Origin: Sphingomonas xinjiangensis
GTDB taxonomy: Bacteria > Pseudomonadota > Alphaproteobacteria > Sphingomonadales > Sphingomonadaceae
Assembly (NCBI RefSeq): GCF_014199255.1
Contig: NZ_JACIJF010000008.1
Span: 1 to 64,000, forward strand
Reading direction: 5' to 3'
Length of the DNA: 64,000 bases
Positions 34,967-43,593 of the stretch are shown in pieces. The notes under the pieces were generated by a model that saw only the letters and a list, made by a program, of their open reading frames with translations, was not told the origin of the DNA and searched no databases. Position 1 is the stretch's first letter. Each line of letters begins with the position of its first letter. A program made the translations under genes and the position numbers.

Positions 34967-35725
34967 ATGACTGATTCCGCCACCGACGCACATACCGCGC
35001 AGCCCAGCCTTGCCGGGCGCCGCGCCCTGATCACCGGGGGCACCACTGGCATCGGCCGTGCGATTGCGGTGCTGCTCGCGTCCGAAGGCGCCAAGGTGTT
35101 CGTGTGCGGGCGCACGCCCGAGCATCTCGACGACGCATTGGCGCGCATCCGCGAAGTGGGCGAAGGCGACGGCGTCGCCGTCGACCTGGCCACGCAGGAT
35201 GGCGTCGACCGGTTCATCGCCGCTGGCGAAGCCTTTCTGGGCGGCGTCGATATCGCCATTATCAACGCGGGGCTTGCCGCGGATGGGCTGGACGAGACCG
35301 ATACGCCCGACATCCGCTACACCGTCGACACCAACCTGACGTCGCACATGACCGTGGCCAAGGCGGCGGTGGACCGGATGGGCGCGGGCAGCGACATCGT
35401 GTTTATCGGATCGATGTCGTCAGTGTCGCGCGGCGGCAGCTCCACGGTCTATGTCGCGACCAAGACCGGCGTAGAGGCGTTCGCCGAGGCGCTGCGCAAG
35501 GAACTGGCCGAGAAGGACATCAAGGTCGGCAATATCGAGCCGGGGCTGACCGGATCGGACATGCAGCTGCCCGACACCCCGGTCGAAAAGCAGCGCGAGA
35601 TGATTGCGCATGGCGACATGCTGCGCGCCGAGGACATCGCCGCGGCGGCGCACTTCATGCTCACTCAGCCGCGGCGTACGGTGGTGTCGCTGATGCGGGT
35701 CGAGCCGCGGCTGCAAACGCGATGA
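34967..35725 (+). CDS. Short-chain dehydrogenase/reductase
   Basis: A 252-residue classical SDR. It has the cofactor motif ALITGGTTGIGRAIA near the N-terminus, INAGLAADG, the catalytic Ser in GSMSSVSRGG and the YVATK catalytic Tyr/Lys. The Arg in FVCGRTPEH suggests NADP preference, which is not certain. A sugar alcohol or keto-sugar is a reasonable substrate given the operon. ATG 34967 has GGAG eight bases upstream. Its stop overlaps the GH130-like start by four bases. Confidence 0.88.
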   Translation: MTDSATDAHTAQPSLAGRRALITGGTTGIGRAIAVLLASEGAKVFVCGRTPEHLDDALARIREVGEGDGVAVDLATQDGVDRFIAAGEAFLGGVDIAIINAGLAADGLDETDTPDIRYTVDTNLTSHMTVAKAAVDRMGAGSDIVFIGSMSSVSRGGSSTVYVATKTGVEAFAEALRKELAEKDIKVGNIEPGLTGSDMQLPDTPVEKQREMIAHGDMLRAEDIAAAAHFMLTQPRRTVVSLMRVEPRLQTR

Positions 35726-36840
35726 CGTTCGACGTCGACCGGCTGGTGTTCGGCCCCGACGACGTGGATCTGAGCCGGTCGCCGCTCGCTGGGCATCTGG
35801 ACGCCGAAACCTATGTGCTCGGCGCGTTCAATCCGGGGCTGACGCGGCTACCGAACGGGAACCTGGCGATGTTCGTGCGCGTCGCGGAGGCGCTGCGCAA
35901 GCCGGTGTTCGACGGACATGTTCATGCGATCCGCTGGAACGATGGGCGCTATTTGCTCGACGCTTGGCCGCTCGATCTGGTCGACACGTCCGACCCGCGC
36001 AAGTTCCTGATCCACGGCGGCCGCTGGCGGGTGATGGCGCTCACGTCGCTGTCCTGGATCCTGCCGGTCGAACTGTCGCCGGACGGGCTGGACGTCGTGG
36101 CGGCCCATTACGACAAGGCAATCGCGCCCCAGGCTGGCTTCCAATGCTATGGCGTCGAGGATGCCCGCGTCTCGAAGGTCGACGGGCGCTGGCTGATGAC
36201 CACCTGCTCCGTGAGCCCGGAGCGGCATTGCACGACGCTCTACAGCTCGGACGACGGGCTGAATTATCAGCTCGAGGACATCGTGCTCGATCACCAGAAC
36301 AAGGACATGCTGATCTTCGAAGGCAAGGTCGGTGGTCAGTTCTGGGCGCAGACGCGGCCGCTCGGCGACCTGTACTTCGCCTATCCGCCTGGCAGCGAAT
36401 GGCGCGCGGGTCCGTCGATCAACCTGGCCACTTCGCCCGACGCGCTGCACTGGAAGCCGCATCGCGAGCCCGGCATCCGGCCGCATGCGGCAACGGTGGC
36501 AACCGCGCGGATGGGCGGGGGCACGCCGCCGATCCTAACCGAGGATGGCTGGCTGACCCTGTGGCACGGGGTGGAGCCCAAGGAGATCGTCGGCGTCTAT
36601 CGCACCTATTGGTCGATCCTGGACCGCGACGATCCCGCCCAGGTAGTGCGCACGCAGCACCCGCCACTGCTGGAGGCGAGCCCCGAGCTTACCCGCCCGC
36701 TAGAGGACAAGATGTACGTGCGCGACGTGGTGTTCACCACCGGTATAGCCGATGCGGGCGATCACTATGTAGTGGCGAGCGGGGAAGCCGACCTTGCTTG
36801 CCGCATCACGCATATCCCGAAGTCGGCATTCGCCGGCTAA
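35722..36840 (+). CDS. GH130-like glycosidase/phosphorylase
   Basis: A 372-residue five-bladed-propeller protein. The N-terminal blade has NPGLTRLPNGNLAMFVRVAE; YGVEDARVSKVDGRWLMTT (ED at about 146-147) is the GH130 signature around the substrate Asp; later blades carry GGGTPPILTEDGWLTLWHGV and MYVRDVVFTTGI. GH130 enzymes are beta-mannoside phosphorylases or mannosidases in the cytoplasm. The pair of His/Arg used for phosphate cannot be confirmed here, so phosphorylase versus hydrolase stays open. It overlaps the SDR stop (ATGA). Confidence 0.78.
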   Translation: MTFDVDRLVFGPDDVDLSRSPLAGHLDAETYVLGAFNPGLTRLPNGNLAMFVRVAEALRKPVFDGHVHAIRWNDGRYLLDAWPLDLVDTSDPRKFLIHGGRWRVMALTSLSWILPVELSPDGLDVVAAHYDKAIAPQAGFQCYGVEDARVSKVDGRWLMTTCSVSPERHCTTLYSSDDGLNYQLEDIVLDHQNKDMLIFEGKVGGQFWAQTRPLGDLYFAYPPGSEWRAGPSINLATSPDALHWKPHREPGIRPHAATVATARMGGGTPPILTEDGWLTLWHGVEPKEIVGVYRTYWSILDRDDPAQVVRTQHPPLLEASPELTRPLEDKMYVRDVVFTTGIADAGDHYVVASGEADLACRITHIPKSAFAG

Positions 36841-36859
36841 AGCCGGAGGAAACCCGTTC

Positions 36860-37198
36860 ATGCTCATTGTTACCGCCCTGCTGATCGCCGCTGCCCCAGC
36901 GCCCGCGCCGGTTCGCTCGACCCTCCGCAGATGTTACCTGCGGGTCGACGGCAAGGTACATGTGAACGGCCGCTGCCGGGTGTTTCCGCTGGGGGGCCAT
37001 GGCTATACCCTCAACACCTGGGATGGCGGCAAACCACGGCGGTCGCACTTCGCGCAAGTCGACGAAAGCCGTGCAGGACGCGGTGAGGCAAGCTGGAACG
37101 CCGATCCGAGGGACAACCGCGCGGGCGATCCGTTGGGCCGCGTCCGCTGGCAGAATGGCTGCTGGGTCAATGCGCGCGTGAAGATCTGCGCCCGCTGA
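36860..37198 (+). CDS. Small exported protein, unknown
   Basis: A 112-residue protein with a short hydrophobic N-terminus (LIVTALLIAAAPAPAP) that looks like a signal peptide. The mature part has about 85 residues, with CYLRVDGKVHVNGRCRVFPLGG and a C-terminal NGCWVNARVKICAR; its four Cys could form disulfides. It starts nine bases after GGAGGA and 19 bases past GH130, so it may share that transcript. I do not recognise a family. Confidence 0.65.
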   Translation: MLIVTALLIAAAPAPAPVRSTLRRCYLRVDGKVHVNGRCRVFPLGGHGYTLNTWDGGKPRRSHFAQVDESRAGRGEASWNADPRDNRAGDPLGRVRWQNGCWVNARVKICAR

Positions 37199-37261
37199 GG
37201 CGGGGCGATCCTATCTGCCGCCTGCCCCCAGCCGCGCCCGCGACCGGCCAAGACCCAACGA

Positions 37262-37291
37262 AAAGGGCGAGCCGTTTCCGGCCTGCCCTTT
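37262..37291. terminator. Hairpin ending two convergent units
   Basis: AAAGGGC (37262-37268) pairs with GCCCTTT (37285-37291), with an inner CCG/CGG stem and a small loop. It can serve the minus-strand acidic-protein gene and the plus-strand gene before it. Confidence 0.6.
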
Positions 37292-37310
37292 CCGACGAAA
37301 ATCGCTCGAC

Positions 37311-37583
37311 TTACTGGTCGGAACTGGAGTCGTTCGACGACGAGAAGCTGTCGGTGACGCCGTGGAGCAGGCCATCCGTGCTGGTGTCGAGGTTCAGCGC
37401 GTTGTCCGTCGAGTTCGCGTCGACATTGCCGTCTTCATCGGCCGAGTAGCTGTCGCTCGACGACGATGCGTCCAGGCCGACGGTGCTGGTCAAATCGCCC
37501 ATGAAATCGCTGCTGTTGCCCGAACCTTCGCTCGAGGAAGCGTTGCTGTTGTCGCCGCCGAAGATATCGCTAAGAGGACCCAT
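37311..37583 (-). CDS. Acidic Ser/Asp-rich disordered protein
   Basis: A 90-residue protein with 24 Ser, 15 Asp and 2 Glu and no Lys or Arg. It starts MGPLSDIFGGDN and is low-complexity throughout, so it is almost certainly disordered and very acidic. The open frame has AGGAG seven bases before ATG 37583, a terminator just after the stop and an EcfG-like promoter upstream. Together these argue for a real, stress-controlled gene. I recognise no family; roles in ion binding or desiccation are guesses. Confidence 0.65.
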   Translation of the reverse strand: MGPLSDIFGGDNSNASSSEGSGNSSDFMGDLTSTVGLDASSSSDSYSADEDGNVDANSTDNALNLDTSTDGLLHGVTDSFSSSNDSSSDQ

Positions 37584-37642
37584 GATATTTCTCCTAATTC
37601 ATCAGAGCTTTTACTTGATGTGCCCTGTGGAACACGGGAGTT

Positions 37643-37670
37643 AAAACCCCTGTCAGAGAAGATACGTTCC
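37643..37670 (-). promoter_or_regulatory. Candidate EcfG promoter
   Basis: On the minus strand GGAAC (37670-37666) is followed after 18 bases by GTTTT (37647-37643); the first base of the CGTT box reads G. The leader to ATG 37583 is about 50 bases. Confidence 0.4.
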
Positions 37671-37937
37671 GCACCGCCCGATGATGACATACAAGAAGAT
37701 ACGGCACATTATTCGTTCCGGGTCGCAAACATTGGGAGTTTTACGTGCCTTTTGGCGAAGACGTGGATCAATTCACAGAAGGCGGTGAGATTTAAAGGCA
37801 CCACGTTGATCATGATCGGCACCAAACAAGCCGCTCCGTCACGGGTGATGCGCGGTGAAGTGCGTAGCGCGCGCTTAACCCCCGCGTAAGGTGGATGCGC
37901 GAGGATAGGCCCGTATCGAAAGATCGGGAGAGCTCAG
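37671..37937. other. Gene-free stretch
   Basis: Together with the leader of the acidic-protein gene this makes about 350 bases without a gene. It is less GC-rich than its surroundings. I see no repeat, RNA or further promoter that I can defend. Confidence 0.5.
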
Positions 37938-38072
37938 GTGTCGCTAAACTGGCTTCGCATGTTCCGCCGCAGAACCGCCGCTACCCTGCGTCAGAAGCAG
38001 GAAGTGTATCGTGCGATGGAGACCGTGCAATATGATCCCGTGCAGGCCGCGTTCGAAGCGCAATGCGGGTGA
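37938..38072 (+). CDS. Small 44-residue protein, unknown
   Basis: GTG 37938 has GGGAG seven bases upstream and opens a frame of 44 codons (MSLNWLRMFRRRTAATLRQK onward) ending in TGA just before the convergent tRNA-Gly. The product is basic at the start with an amphipathic helix. No family is recognised; the ribosome site is the main support. Confidence 0.45.
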   Translation: MSLNWLRMFRRRTAATLRQKQEVYRAMETVQYDPVQAAFEAQCG

Positions 38073-38092
38073 ACCAAAGCGCTTTGCAGTGA

Positions 38093-38166
38093 TGGAGCGG
38101 GTGAAGGGAATCGAACCCTCGTCGTAAGCTTGGGAAGCTTCTGCTCTACCATTGAGCTACACCCGC
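38093..38166 (-). tRNA. tRNA-Gly (anticodon CCC)
   Basis: The minus strand folds as a cloverleaf. The acceptor is GCGGGTG with CACCCGC, with discriminator T and encoded CCA. The D arm is GCTC/GAGC; the anticodon loop TTCCCAA has CCC at 34-36; the T loop is TTCGATT. The first anticodon-stem pair is a G-A mismatch. It decodes GGG. Confidence 0.93.
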
Positions 38167-38359
38167 GAGCGCTGCGGCCAAGTGCCATGACGCGGGCCGC
38201 ATCGTCAACGCAAATTCCGCCGAAACGCGGCTCGGGCGCACCGGCCCTTCGCTGACGCCGACTTCTGCTCCCCCCTTCTGCTCCGCCAAGAGCATCGAGT
38301 GCATTGCCGCGATGCCGCTCCTGACCTAAGCCCGCGCGACACAAGGAGTTTGCAGGCAA

Positions 38360-40039
38360 GTGGCGGACGGCATTACCAAGGCGCGGACGGGCATCAGCGG
38401 GTTCGACGATCTGACGCTGGGCGGCTTGCCGGCGGGGCGGCCCACACTGGTTTGCGGGTCGGCTGGGTGCGGTAAGACGTTGTTCGCGTCCACCTTCCTG
38501 GTCAACGGGGCCCGCGACGAGGCCGAGCCGGGTGTCTTCGTGACATTCGAGGAGCGGCCGACGGACATCGTCGACAATGTCGCCTCATTAGGCTTCGAGC
38601 TTGACGCGCTGGTGCAGCAGAAGAAGATCCACATCGAGCATATTGCGATCGATCCTGCCGAACTGGCCGAAGTCGGCGATTACGATTTGGAAGCGCTGTT
38701 CCTGCGGCTTGAACTGGCTGTGGATGAGATCGGCGCGAAGCGCATCGTGCTGGACACGATCGAGAGCCTGTTTTCCGCCTTTCAAAACCCGGCGATCCTC
38801 CGCGCCGAGATCCGCCGGCTGTTCGACTGGCTGAAGGAAAAGGGACTGACCGCAGTCATCACCGGCGAGCGCGGCGACGGATCGCTGACGCGGCAGGGGC
38901 TGGAGGAGTATGTCTCCGACTGCGTGATCCTGCTCGATCACCGCGTGCACAATCAGGTTTCGACGCGCCGCCTGCGGATCGTGAAATATCGCGGCACCGC
39001 CCATGGCACCAACGAATACCCCTTTTTGATCGGCGAGGACGGGTTCAGCGTGCTGCCGGTCAGCTCGATCGGGCTTGGCCATCAGGTGTTCGAGGAACGG
39101 ATCGCCAGCGGGATCGACGATCTGGACGCGATGCTGTCGGGCGGCGGCTTTCATCGCGGCAGTTCGATCCTGCTGAGCGGCGTGGCCGGTTCGGGCAAAA
39201 GCACAATCGGCGCGTCCTTCGCGCATGCCGCATGCGGACGCGGCGAGCGTGCGCTGTACTTCTCATTCGAAGAGTCCGAGCAGCAGACAGTGCGTAACAT
39301 GCGCTCGATCGGCATGGACCTTCAGCCGTGCATCGATGCTGGATTGTTGAACTGCGTGGCGTCGCGGCCAACCTTCTACAGCCTTGAAATGCACCTGGCG
39401 GTGATGCTGCGCGAAATCGAAAAGTTCCAGCCTTCGCTGGTCGTGCTCGATCCGATCTCGGCGTTTATGGATACCGGCGAGCAGCTTGAGGTGCAGGCCA
39501 TGCTGCTGCGCATGATCGACTATCTAAAGGCGCATGGGATCACCGGTGTCTTCACGCACCTGGCCCATCTTCAAGGTGAAGCGAAGACCGACGCGGGCCT
39601 GTCGTCGTTGATGGATGCCTGGATCCTGCTGCTCAACCGCGAGGTGCATGGCGAGTTCAACCGCGAGCTTTATCTGCTGAAGGCGCGCGGCATCGCCCAT
39701 TCGAATCAAGTGCGCGAATTCGTGATGAGCAGCGACGGTATCCGCCTGATCGAACCGTATTTGGGCGAAAGTGGCGCGCTCACCGGCTCCGCGCGGCGGT
39801 TCGAAGAGGCGCGCACGCGCCGCGCGGAAGTGGCGCGGGCAGCCGATATCACGCGGTTGCAGGAGAAGATCGCGCAGCGCCGCCGCCGCACCGAAGCGCA
39901 GATCGAGGCGCTAAATGCCGAACTCGAAGCGGATGAAATCGAGCTGAAAAGCATTGTCGTCCAAGAGAACGCTTATTTGGATCAGGCGCGGACGGATGCC
40001 TTGGAAATGGCCGCGAGCCGTGGAACACGCGGATCGTGA
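38360..40039 (+). CDS. kaiC: KaiC family ATPase
   Basis: A 559-residue protein with two RecA-like domains as in KaiC. Domain I has Walker A GSAGCGKT (33-40) and the catalytic Glu pair in FVTFEERP. Domain II has GVAGSGKS (about 274-281) and YFSFEESE. The stretch TDAGLSSLMDAW in domain II lines up with the phosphorylation site ISTITD of cyanobacterial KaiC, with Ser-Ser in place of Ser-Thr. A C-terminal coiled coil of about 70 residues follows. GTG 38360 has AAGGAG eleven bases upstream. kaiB and a histidine kinase follow directly. No kaiA is present. Confidence 0.9.
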   Translation: MADGITKARTGISGFDDLTLGGLPAGRPTLVCGSAGCGKTLFASTFLVNGARDEAEPGVFVTFEERPTDIVDNVASLGFELDALVQQKKIHIEHIAIDPAELAEVGDYDLEALFLRLELAVDEIGAKRIVLDTIESLFSAFQNPAILRAEIRRLFDWLKEKGLTAVITGERGDGSLTRQGLEEYVSDCVILLDHRVHNQVSTRRLRIVKYRGTAHGTNEYPFLIGEDGFSVLPVSSIGLGHQVFEERIASGIDDLDAMLSGGGFHRGSSILLSGVAGSGKSTIGASFAHAACGRGERALYFSFEESEQQTVRNMRSIGMDLQPCIDAGLLNCVASRPTFYSLEMHLAVMLREIEKFQPSLVVLDPISAFMDTGEQLEVQAMLLRMIDYLKAHGITGVFTHLAHLQGEAKTDAGLSSLMDAWILLLNREVHGEFNRELYLLKARGIAHSNQVREFVMSSDGIRLIEPYLGESGALTGSARRFEEARTRRAEVARAADITRLQEKIAQRRRRTEAQIEALNAELEADEIELKSIVVQENAYLDQARTDALEMAASRGTRGS

Positions 40040-40053
40040 GCAAAGGACGAGAC

Positions 40054-40338
40054 ATGGAACAGGCAGGCAATCCGCTGAAGCTCACACTCTACATCGCTGG
40101 CCAGACACCCAAATCCGTGGCGGCGATCCGAAATTTGGAGCGGATCACCGCCGAGCACATGGCGGGTCAAGTCGAAATCGAAGTGGTCGACCTGCGCCAG
40201 CAGCCGCAGCTTGCCCGCGAGCACAACATCGTCGCGATCCCGACCCTGGTCCGCTCCCTCCCGGTCCCGGTCCAGAAGATCATCGGTGACCTGTCGGACG
40301 AACAGAAGGTGCTGGTGCACTTGAAGGTCGAAGGGTGA
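40054..40338 (+). CDS. kaiB: KaiB domain protein
   Basis: A 94-residue thioredoxin-like protein of the KaiB family, with LTLYIAGQTPKSVAAIRNLERI at the start, VEIEVVDLRQQPQLAREHNIVAIPTLVRS in the middle and KIIGDLSDEQKVL near the end. ATG 40054 has AAGGA eight bases upstream; GTG 40036 overlaps the kaiC stop but has no ribosome site. In cyanobacteria KaiB binds the KaiC ring and controls output kinases. Here the output kinase is probably the next gene. Confidence 0.88.
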   Translation: MEQAGNPLKLTLYIAGQTPKSVAAIRNLERITAEHMAGQVEIEVVDLRQQPQLAREHNIVAIPTLVRSLPVPVQKIIGDLSDEQKVLVHLKVEG

Positions 40339-41807
40339 TGGCAGCAGCCGAGCCAGCGCAGATGGAAGCGCGTGAGGCGGATCTGCGCCGGCGCCTGGCC
40401 GAAGCCGAAGAAACGCTACGCGCAATCCGCGAAGGCGAAGTCGACGCACTCGTGGTGCGCGGCGCGGAATCCGACGAGATCTTCGCGCTTGGGGGGCAGG
40501 ACAGCTACCGCGCCTTCATGGAGGCGATGGACATCGGCGCGGCCGCGCTCGATGCAGAGGGCAGGCTGATCTACGCCAACAGTGCCCTCTGCAATCTGCT
40601 CGGCCTGAATGCGGCGGAGCTTCAGCGGCAAAGCATCTTCGACATGCTGGGTGAAACGGCCGCGCGCGCCGTCAGCGCGTTGATCGACGAGGCGGATGGC
40701 CACCGCCGAAGCCGGCAGATCGCCCTGCCCTGCGCGGGCGGTCACTGCCATGTCGAGGTAACCGCCGCACCACTCTCGCTCGGCTTCGGCCATGGCTGCG
40801 CACTGACCTTCACCGATGTCACCGAGCGGATCGAAGCCGCCGCGGCGCATGAGAGCGATCGCATAGGCCGCGCGATAATGGCTTCATCCAACGAAGCTGT
40901 GGTGGTCTGCAACCAAGACGGGCACATCACCCACGCCAATAACGGCGTGCGGCCTTTCCATGATGGAAGCACCATCGGCAAACCCTTTGACGTGGCCTTT
41001 CCGCTCGATTTCGCACTGAGTTCGGGGTTGATGGCGGGGAGCGACTTGATCGGCGTCGCGCTGGCCGGGACTGCGGTGCGTGGCGTCGACGCGACGCTGA
41101 CCAAGGACGGCAGGACTCGCGACGTGCTGCTAAGCGCGGCGCCGCTGCGTCAGACGGGCGATACGATCTTTGGGTGCATCGTCACCATCGCCGACGTGAC
41201 CGAACGCCGGGCCACCGAAAAGCGCCAGGCGCTGATGGTCGGTGAGTTGACGCACCGCGTGAAGAATACGCTGACCCTGGTCATGTCGATCGCCTATCGC
41301 ACGGTTGCCGGCGCCAAGGATCTGGCCGACTTCCGCACAGCCTTTGGGCGTCGGCTAGAAGCGCTGGCCGCGACACACACGTTGCTCGCGGAGGGCACAT
41401 GGGATGGGCTGACGCTCGACGAACTGATCAACGCGGAGCTGGCGCCCTATGTCACCGTGGGGAGCGAGCGCGTGCGGATCGAGGGTGTCGATGTGCGCGT
41501 CGTGCCGGATACCGCGGTCGCGCTGGGGCTGATCTTCCACGAACTGGTCACCAACGCCGTCAAATATGGCGCGCTGTCGACCGAAACCGGTCGTATCTCG
41601 ATCCGCGCATCGCCAAAGGACGGGTTGATCGAGATCGTTTGGCAGGAGGATGGGGGTCCTCGCGTGGTGGTGCCGGAAAAGATGGGCTTCGGCCAGACGC
41701 TGATCGCGCGCGGGCTTGGTCAGCACGGACAACAAAGCACGCAGGTGGACTTCCGGCCCGAGGGGCTTGTCTGCCGCATGTATGTGACGGCGGAGACTGC
41801 CGCGTAG
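40338..41807 (+). CDS. PAS/HWE sensor histidine kinase
   Basis: A 489-residue cytoplasmic kinase. It has an N-terminal helix with the motif ETLRAIREGEVDALVV, one PAS domain (about 55-165, ending DVTERIE), a second PAS (about 175-288), and an HWE/HisKA_2 kinase core. The phospho-His lies in ELTHRVKNTLTLVMSIA, and the ATP-binding Asn in HELVTNAVKYGALS. There are no transmembrane segments, so the signal is cytoplasmic. The RAIREGEVDALVV motif recurs in kinases beside kaiB genes. It overlaps kaiB by one base (TGATG). HWE kinases often feed the PhyR-EcfG stress pathway or FATGUY receivers. Confidence 0.88.
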   Translation: MAAAEPAQMEAREADLRRRLAEAEETLRAIREGEVDALVVRGAESDEIFALGGQDSYRAFMEAMDIGAAALDAEGRLIYANSALCNLLGLNAAELQRQSIFDMLGETAARAVSALIDEADGHRRSRQIALPCAGGHCHVEVTAAPLSLGFGHGCALTFTDVTERIEAAAAHESDRIGRAIMASSNEAVVVCNQDGHITHANNGVRPFHDGSTIGKPFDVAFPLDFALSSGLMAGSDLIGVALAGTAVRGVDATLTKDGRTRDVLLSAAPLRQTGDTIFGCIVTIADVTERRATEKRQALMVGELTHRVKNTLTLVMSIAYRTVAGAKDLADFRTAFGRRLEALAATHTLLAEGTWDGLTLDELINAELAPYVTVGSERVRIEGVDVRVVPDTAVALGLIFHELVTNAVKYGALSTETGRISIRASPKDGLIEIVWQEDGGPRVVVPEKMGFGQTLIARGLGQHGQQSTQVDFRPEGLVCRMYVTAETAA

Positions 41808-42126
41808 CGGGACACGCGCGCACCATGGCCGCTTGATACCTCAGGGCGGCTGAGGATCGCCGCGAGCTCGCCTTGCCCGACGCTTTGGCGAGACGCGGCA
41901 AGTTAATTCAGCGCCACCCTGATCGGCGGACCCGTTCGGGCTGCCGTGCGGGTGAAGCGTGAAGCGCTGGTTCTTGTACTGCAGCGTTCCGGCGGTTCCT
42001 CTATATCGCTTCTAACACGGACATCGCGTCATTCAGCACTTTGGATGATCTTCCACGTTAAGCCCCTTCGCTGTTGACCTGATCCGTCGGCCGGGTAGCG
42101 TCGCCGGGTCACCTGGGAGATTGAAG
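41808..42126. other. Gene-free stretch with a weak hairpin and a promoter candidate
   Basis: About 320 bases. CCTCAG (41839-41844) pairs with CTGAGG (41850-41855) just after the kinase gene and may act as a terminator without a T run. TTGACC (42074-42079) with TAGCGT (42096-42101), 16 bases apart, is a possible promoter for the peptidase. No gene is supported. Confidence 0.4.
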
Positions 42127-43515
42127 ATGCGGGTTGCGGGGTTCGCCGTACTTGGGCTGTTGGCAGCGAGCGGTGCGGCGCGCGCCCAATCCAATCCGCA
42201 AGCGGAAGCGCAAGCGCTGGAATTGCTGAAGCGCGGCATCGCATTTCGCACCGTGGCGGGACCGGGGAACCAGACCTTCGACTACGCGACCTATCTGAAG
42301 AGCACACTCGTGGCCGGCGGTTTCGCGGCGGAGGATGTGCGGGTCGAGAAGCTGGGCGACACGGCGTACCTCGTCGCGCGTTATCGGGGCACGGCGAAGA
42401 ACGGAGCCAAGCCGATCCTGGTATCGGGTCACATGGACGTGGTCGAGGCCAAGCCAGCCGATTGGGAACGCGACCCGTTCACGCCGGTAATTGAGAATGG
42501 CTATCTGTTCGGTCGCGGTGCGAGCGACATGAAATATGATCTGTCTACGTTCTTGTCGACGCTGAGTCAGCTCAAGCGCGAGGGGTATATGCCAGGCCGC
42601 GACATCGTGGTGCTGCTGTCGGGTGATGAAGAGACGGCGATGAAGACAACCGCCGCTCTTGCAAATCAATATCATGAAGCGGAGCTGCTGCTGAACCTGG
42701 ACGGCGGTGGCGGGGAGCTGGACGAGAATGGAAAGCCAGTGATCTTCGGCGTGGAGGGCGCGGAAAAGACCTATGGCGATTACGAGCTGAGCGTCACCAA
42801 CCCGGGCGGACATTCGAGCGCGCCGCGCACGCCCAATGCGATCTACCAGCTGGCGCACGCGCTGGAGCGGCTTGAGACCTACCAATTTCCCGGCCAGGTC
42901 AACGATGTGACCAAAGCGAGCTGGGAGGCGTCGGCGGCGCAGGCCAAGGACCCGAAGATCGCAGGGGCGATGCGCCGTTTCGCGGCCAATCCCAACGATC
43001 TGGAGGCACGCGCGGTGCTGCGCGCGGACCCTGGCCTCATTGGGCAGACGGGCACCACGTGCGTCGCGACGATGGTGACTGCCGGCCACGCGTCCAACGC
43101 GCTGCCCCAGCGCGCCGCGGCGACGGTGAATTGCCGTATCTTCCCCGGCACGTCGGTTGAGCAGGTCCAGGCGACCCTTACCCAGATCGTAGCGGACCCG
43201 GAGGTAAAGGTGCGCTATGTCGACACCGGTACCGTGGCGAGCGACGCATCGCCGGTGCGGGCCGACCTGATGCAGCTGGTCCGGCGCGCGGTGCATGCCC
43301 GCTTCAAGGGGGTGCCGGTGGTGCCGGTGATGGCGGCGGGCGCCAGCGACAGCATGTGGTTCCGCGCGAAGGGCGTGCCCAGCTATGGCATCAGCCCAAT
43401 CTTCATGAAGTCGTCCGACAGCTTTTCGCACGGGCTGAACGAGCGCACGCCGCTGAGCGAGATCGCGCCGTCGATCGTGTACTATAAGACGGTGGTTACC
43501 GGGTTGGCGAAGTAG
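42127..43515 (+). CDS. M20 family metallopeptidase, exported
   Basis: A 462-residue enzyme with a signal peptide ending AARAQ. The M20 pattern is complete: SGHMDVVEAKPADWERDPF (metal His/Asp), GRGASDMKYDLS (bridging Asp), the catalytic Glu-Glu and metal ligand in GDEETAM, and a dimerisation domain with GGHSSAPRTPNAIY. A late His (SFSHGLNE) serves the second zinc. Such periplasmic members cleave dipeptides or acylated amino acids. ATG 42127 has GGGAG nine bases upstream; the TTG six bases before is less likely. Confidence 0.9.
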   Translation: MRVAGFAVLGLLAASGAARAQSNPQAEAQALELLKRGIAFRTVAGPGNQTFDYATYLKSTLVAGGFAAEDVRVEKLGDTAYLVARYRGTAKNGAKPILVSGHMDVVEAKPADWERDPFTPVIENGYLFGRGASDMKYDLSTFLSTLSQLKREGYMPGRDIVVLLSGDEETAMKTTAALANQYHEAELLLNLDGGGGELDENGKPVIFGVEGAEKTYGDYELSVTNPGGHSSAPRTPNAIYQLAHALERLETYQFPGQVNDVTKASWEASAAQAKDPKIAGAMRRFAANPNDLEARAVLRADPGLIGQTGTTCVATMVTAGHASNALPQRAAATVNCRIFPGTSVEQVQATLTQIVADPEVKVRYVDTGTVASDASPVRADLMQLVRRAVHARFKGVPVVPVMAAGASDSMWFRAKGVPSYGISPIFMKSSDSFSHGLNERTPLSEIAPSIVYYKTVVTGLAK

Positions 43516-43552
43516 GTGTGCGCCTGCGCTGGGAGAAGCGCCCTCACCCAAG

Positions 43553-43573
43553 CCTCTCCGCAAGCGGGAGAGG
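43553..43573. terminator. Hairpin between convergent genes
   Basis: CCTCTCC (43553-43559) pairs with GGAGAGG (43567-43573) with a seven-base loop, between the convergent peptidase and CinA-like genes. It resembles the scattered CTCTCC-GGAGAG palindromes of sphingomonad genomes. Confidence 0.45.
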
Positions 43574-43593
43574 GCTAGAAGGCGAAGGCGGGT

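Noticed and set aside
33350..35347. A 665-codon open frame opposite the six-hairpin and SDR genes
   Set aside because: Same kind of antisense shadow; it spans two genes with good starts and family motifs on the + strand.
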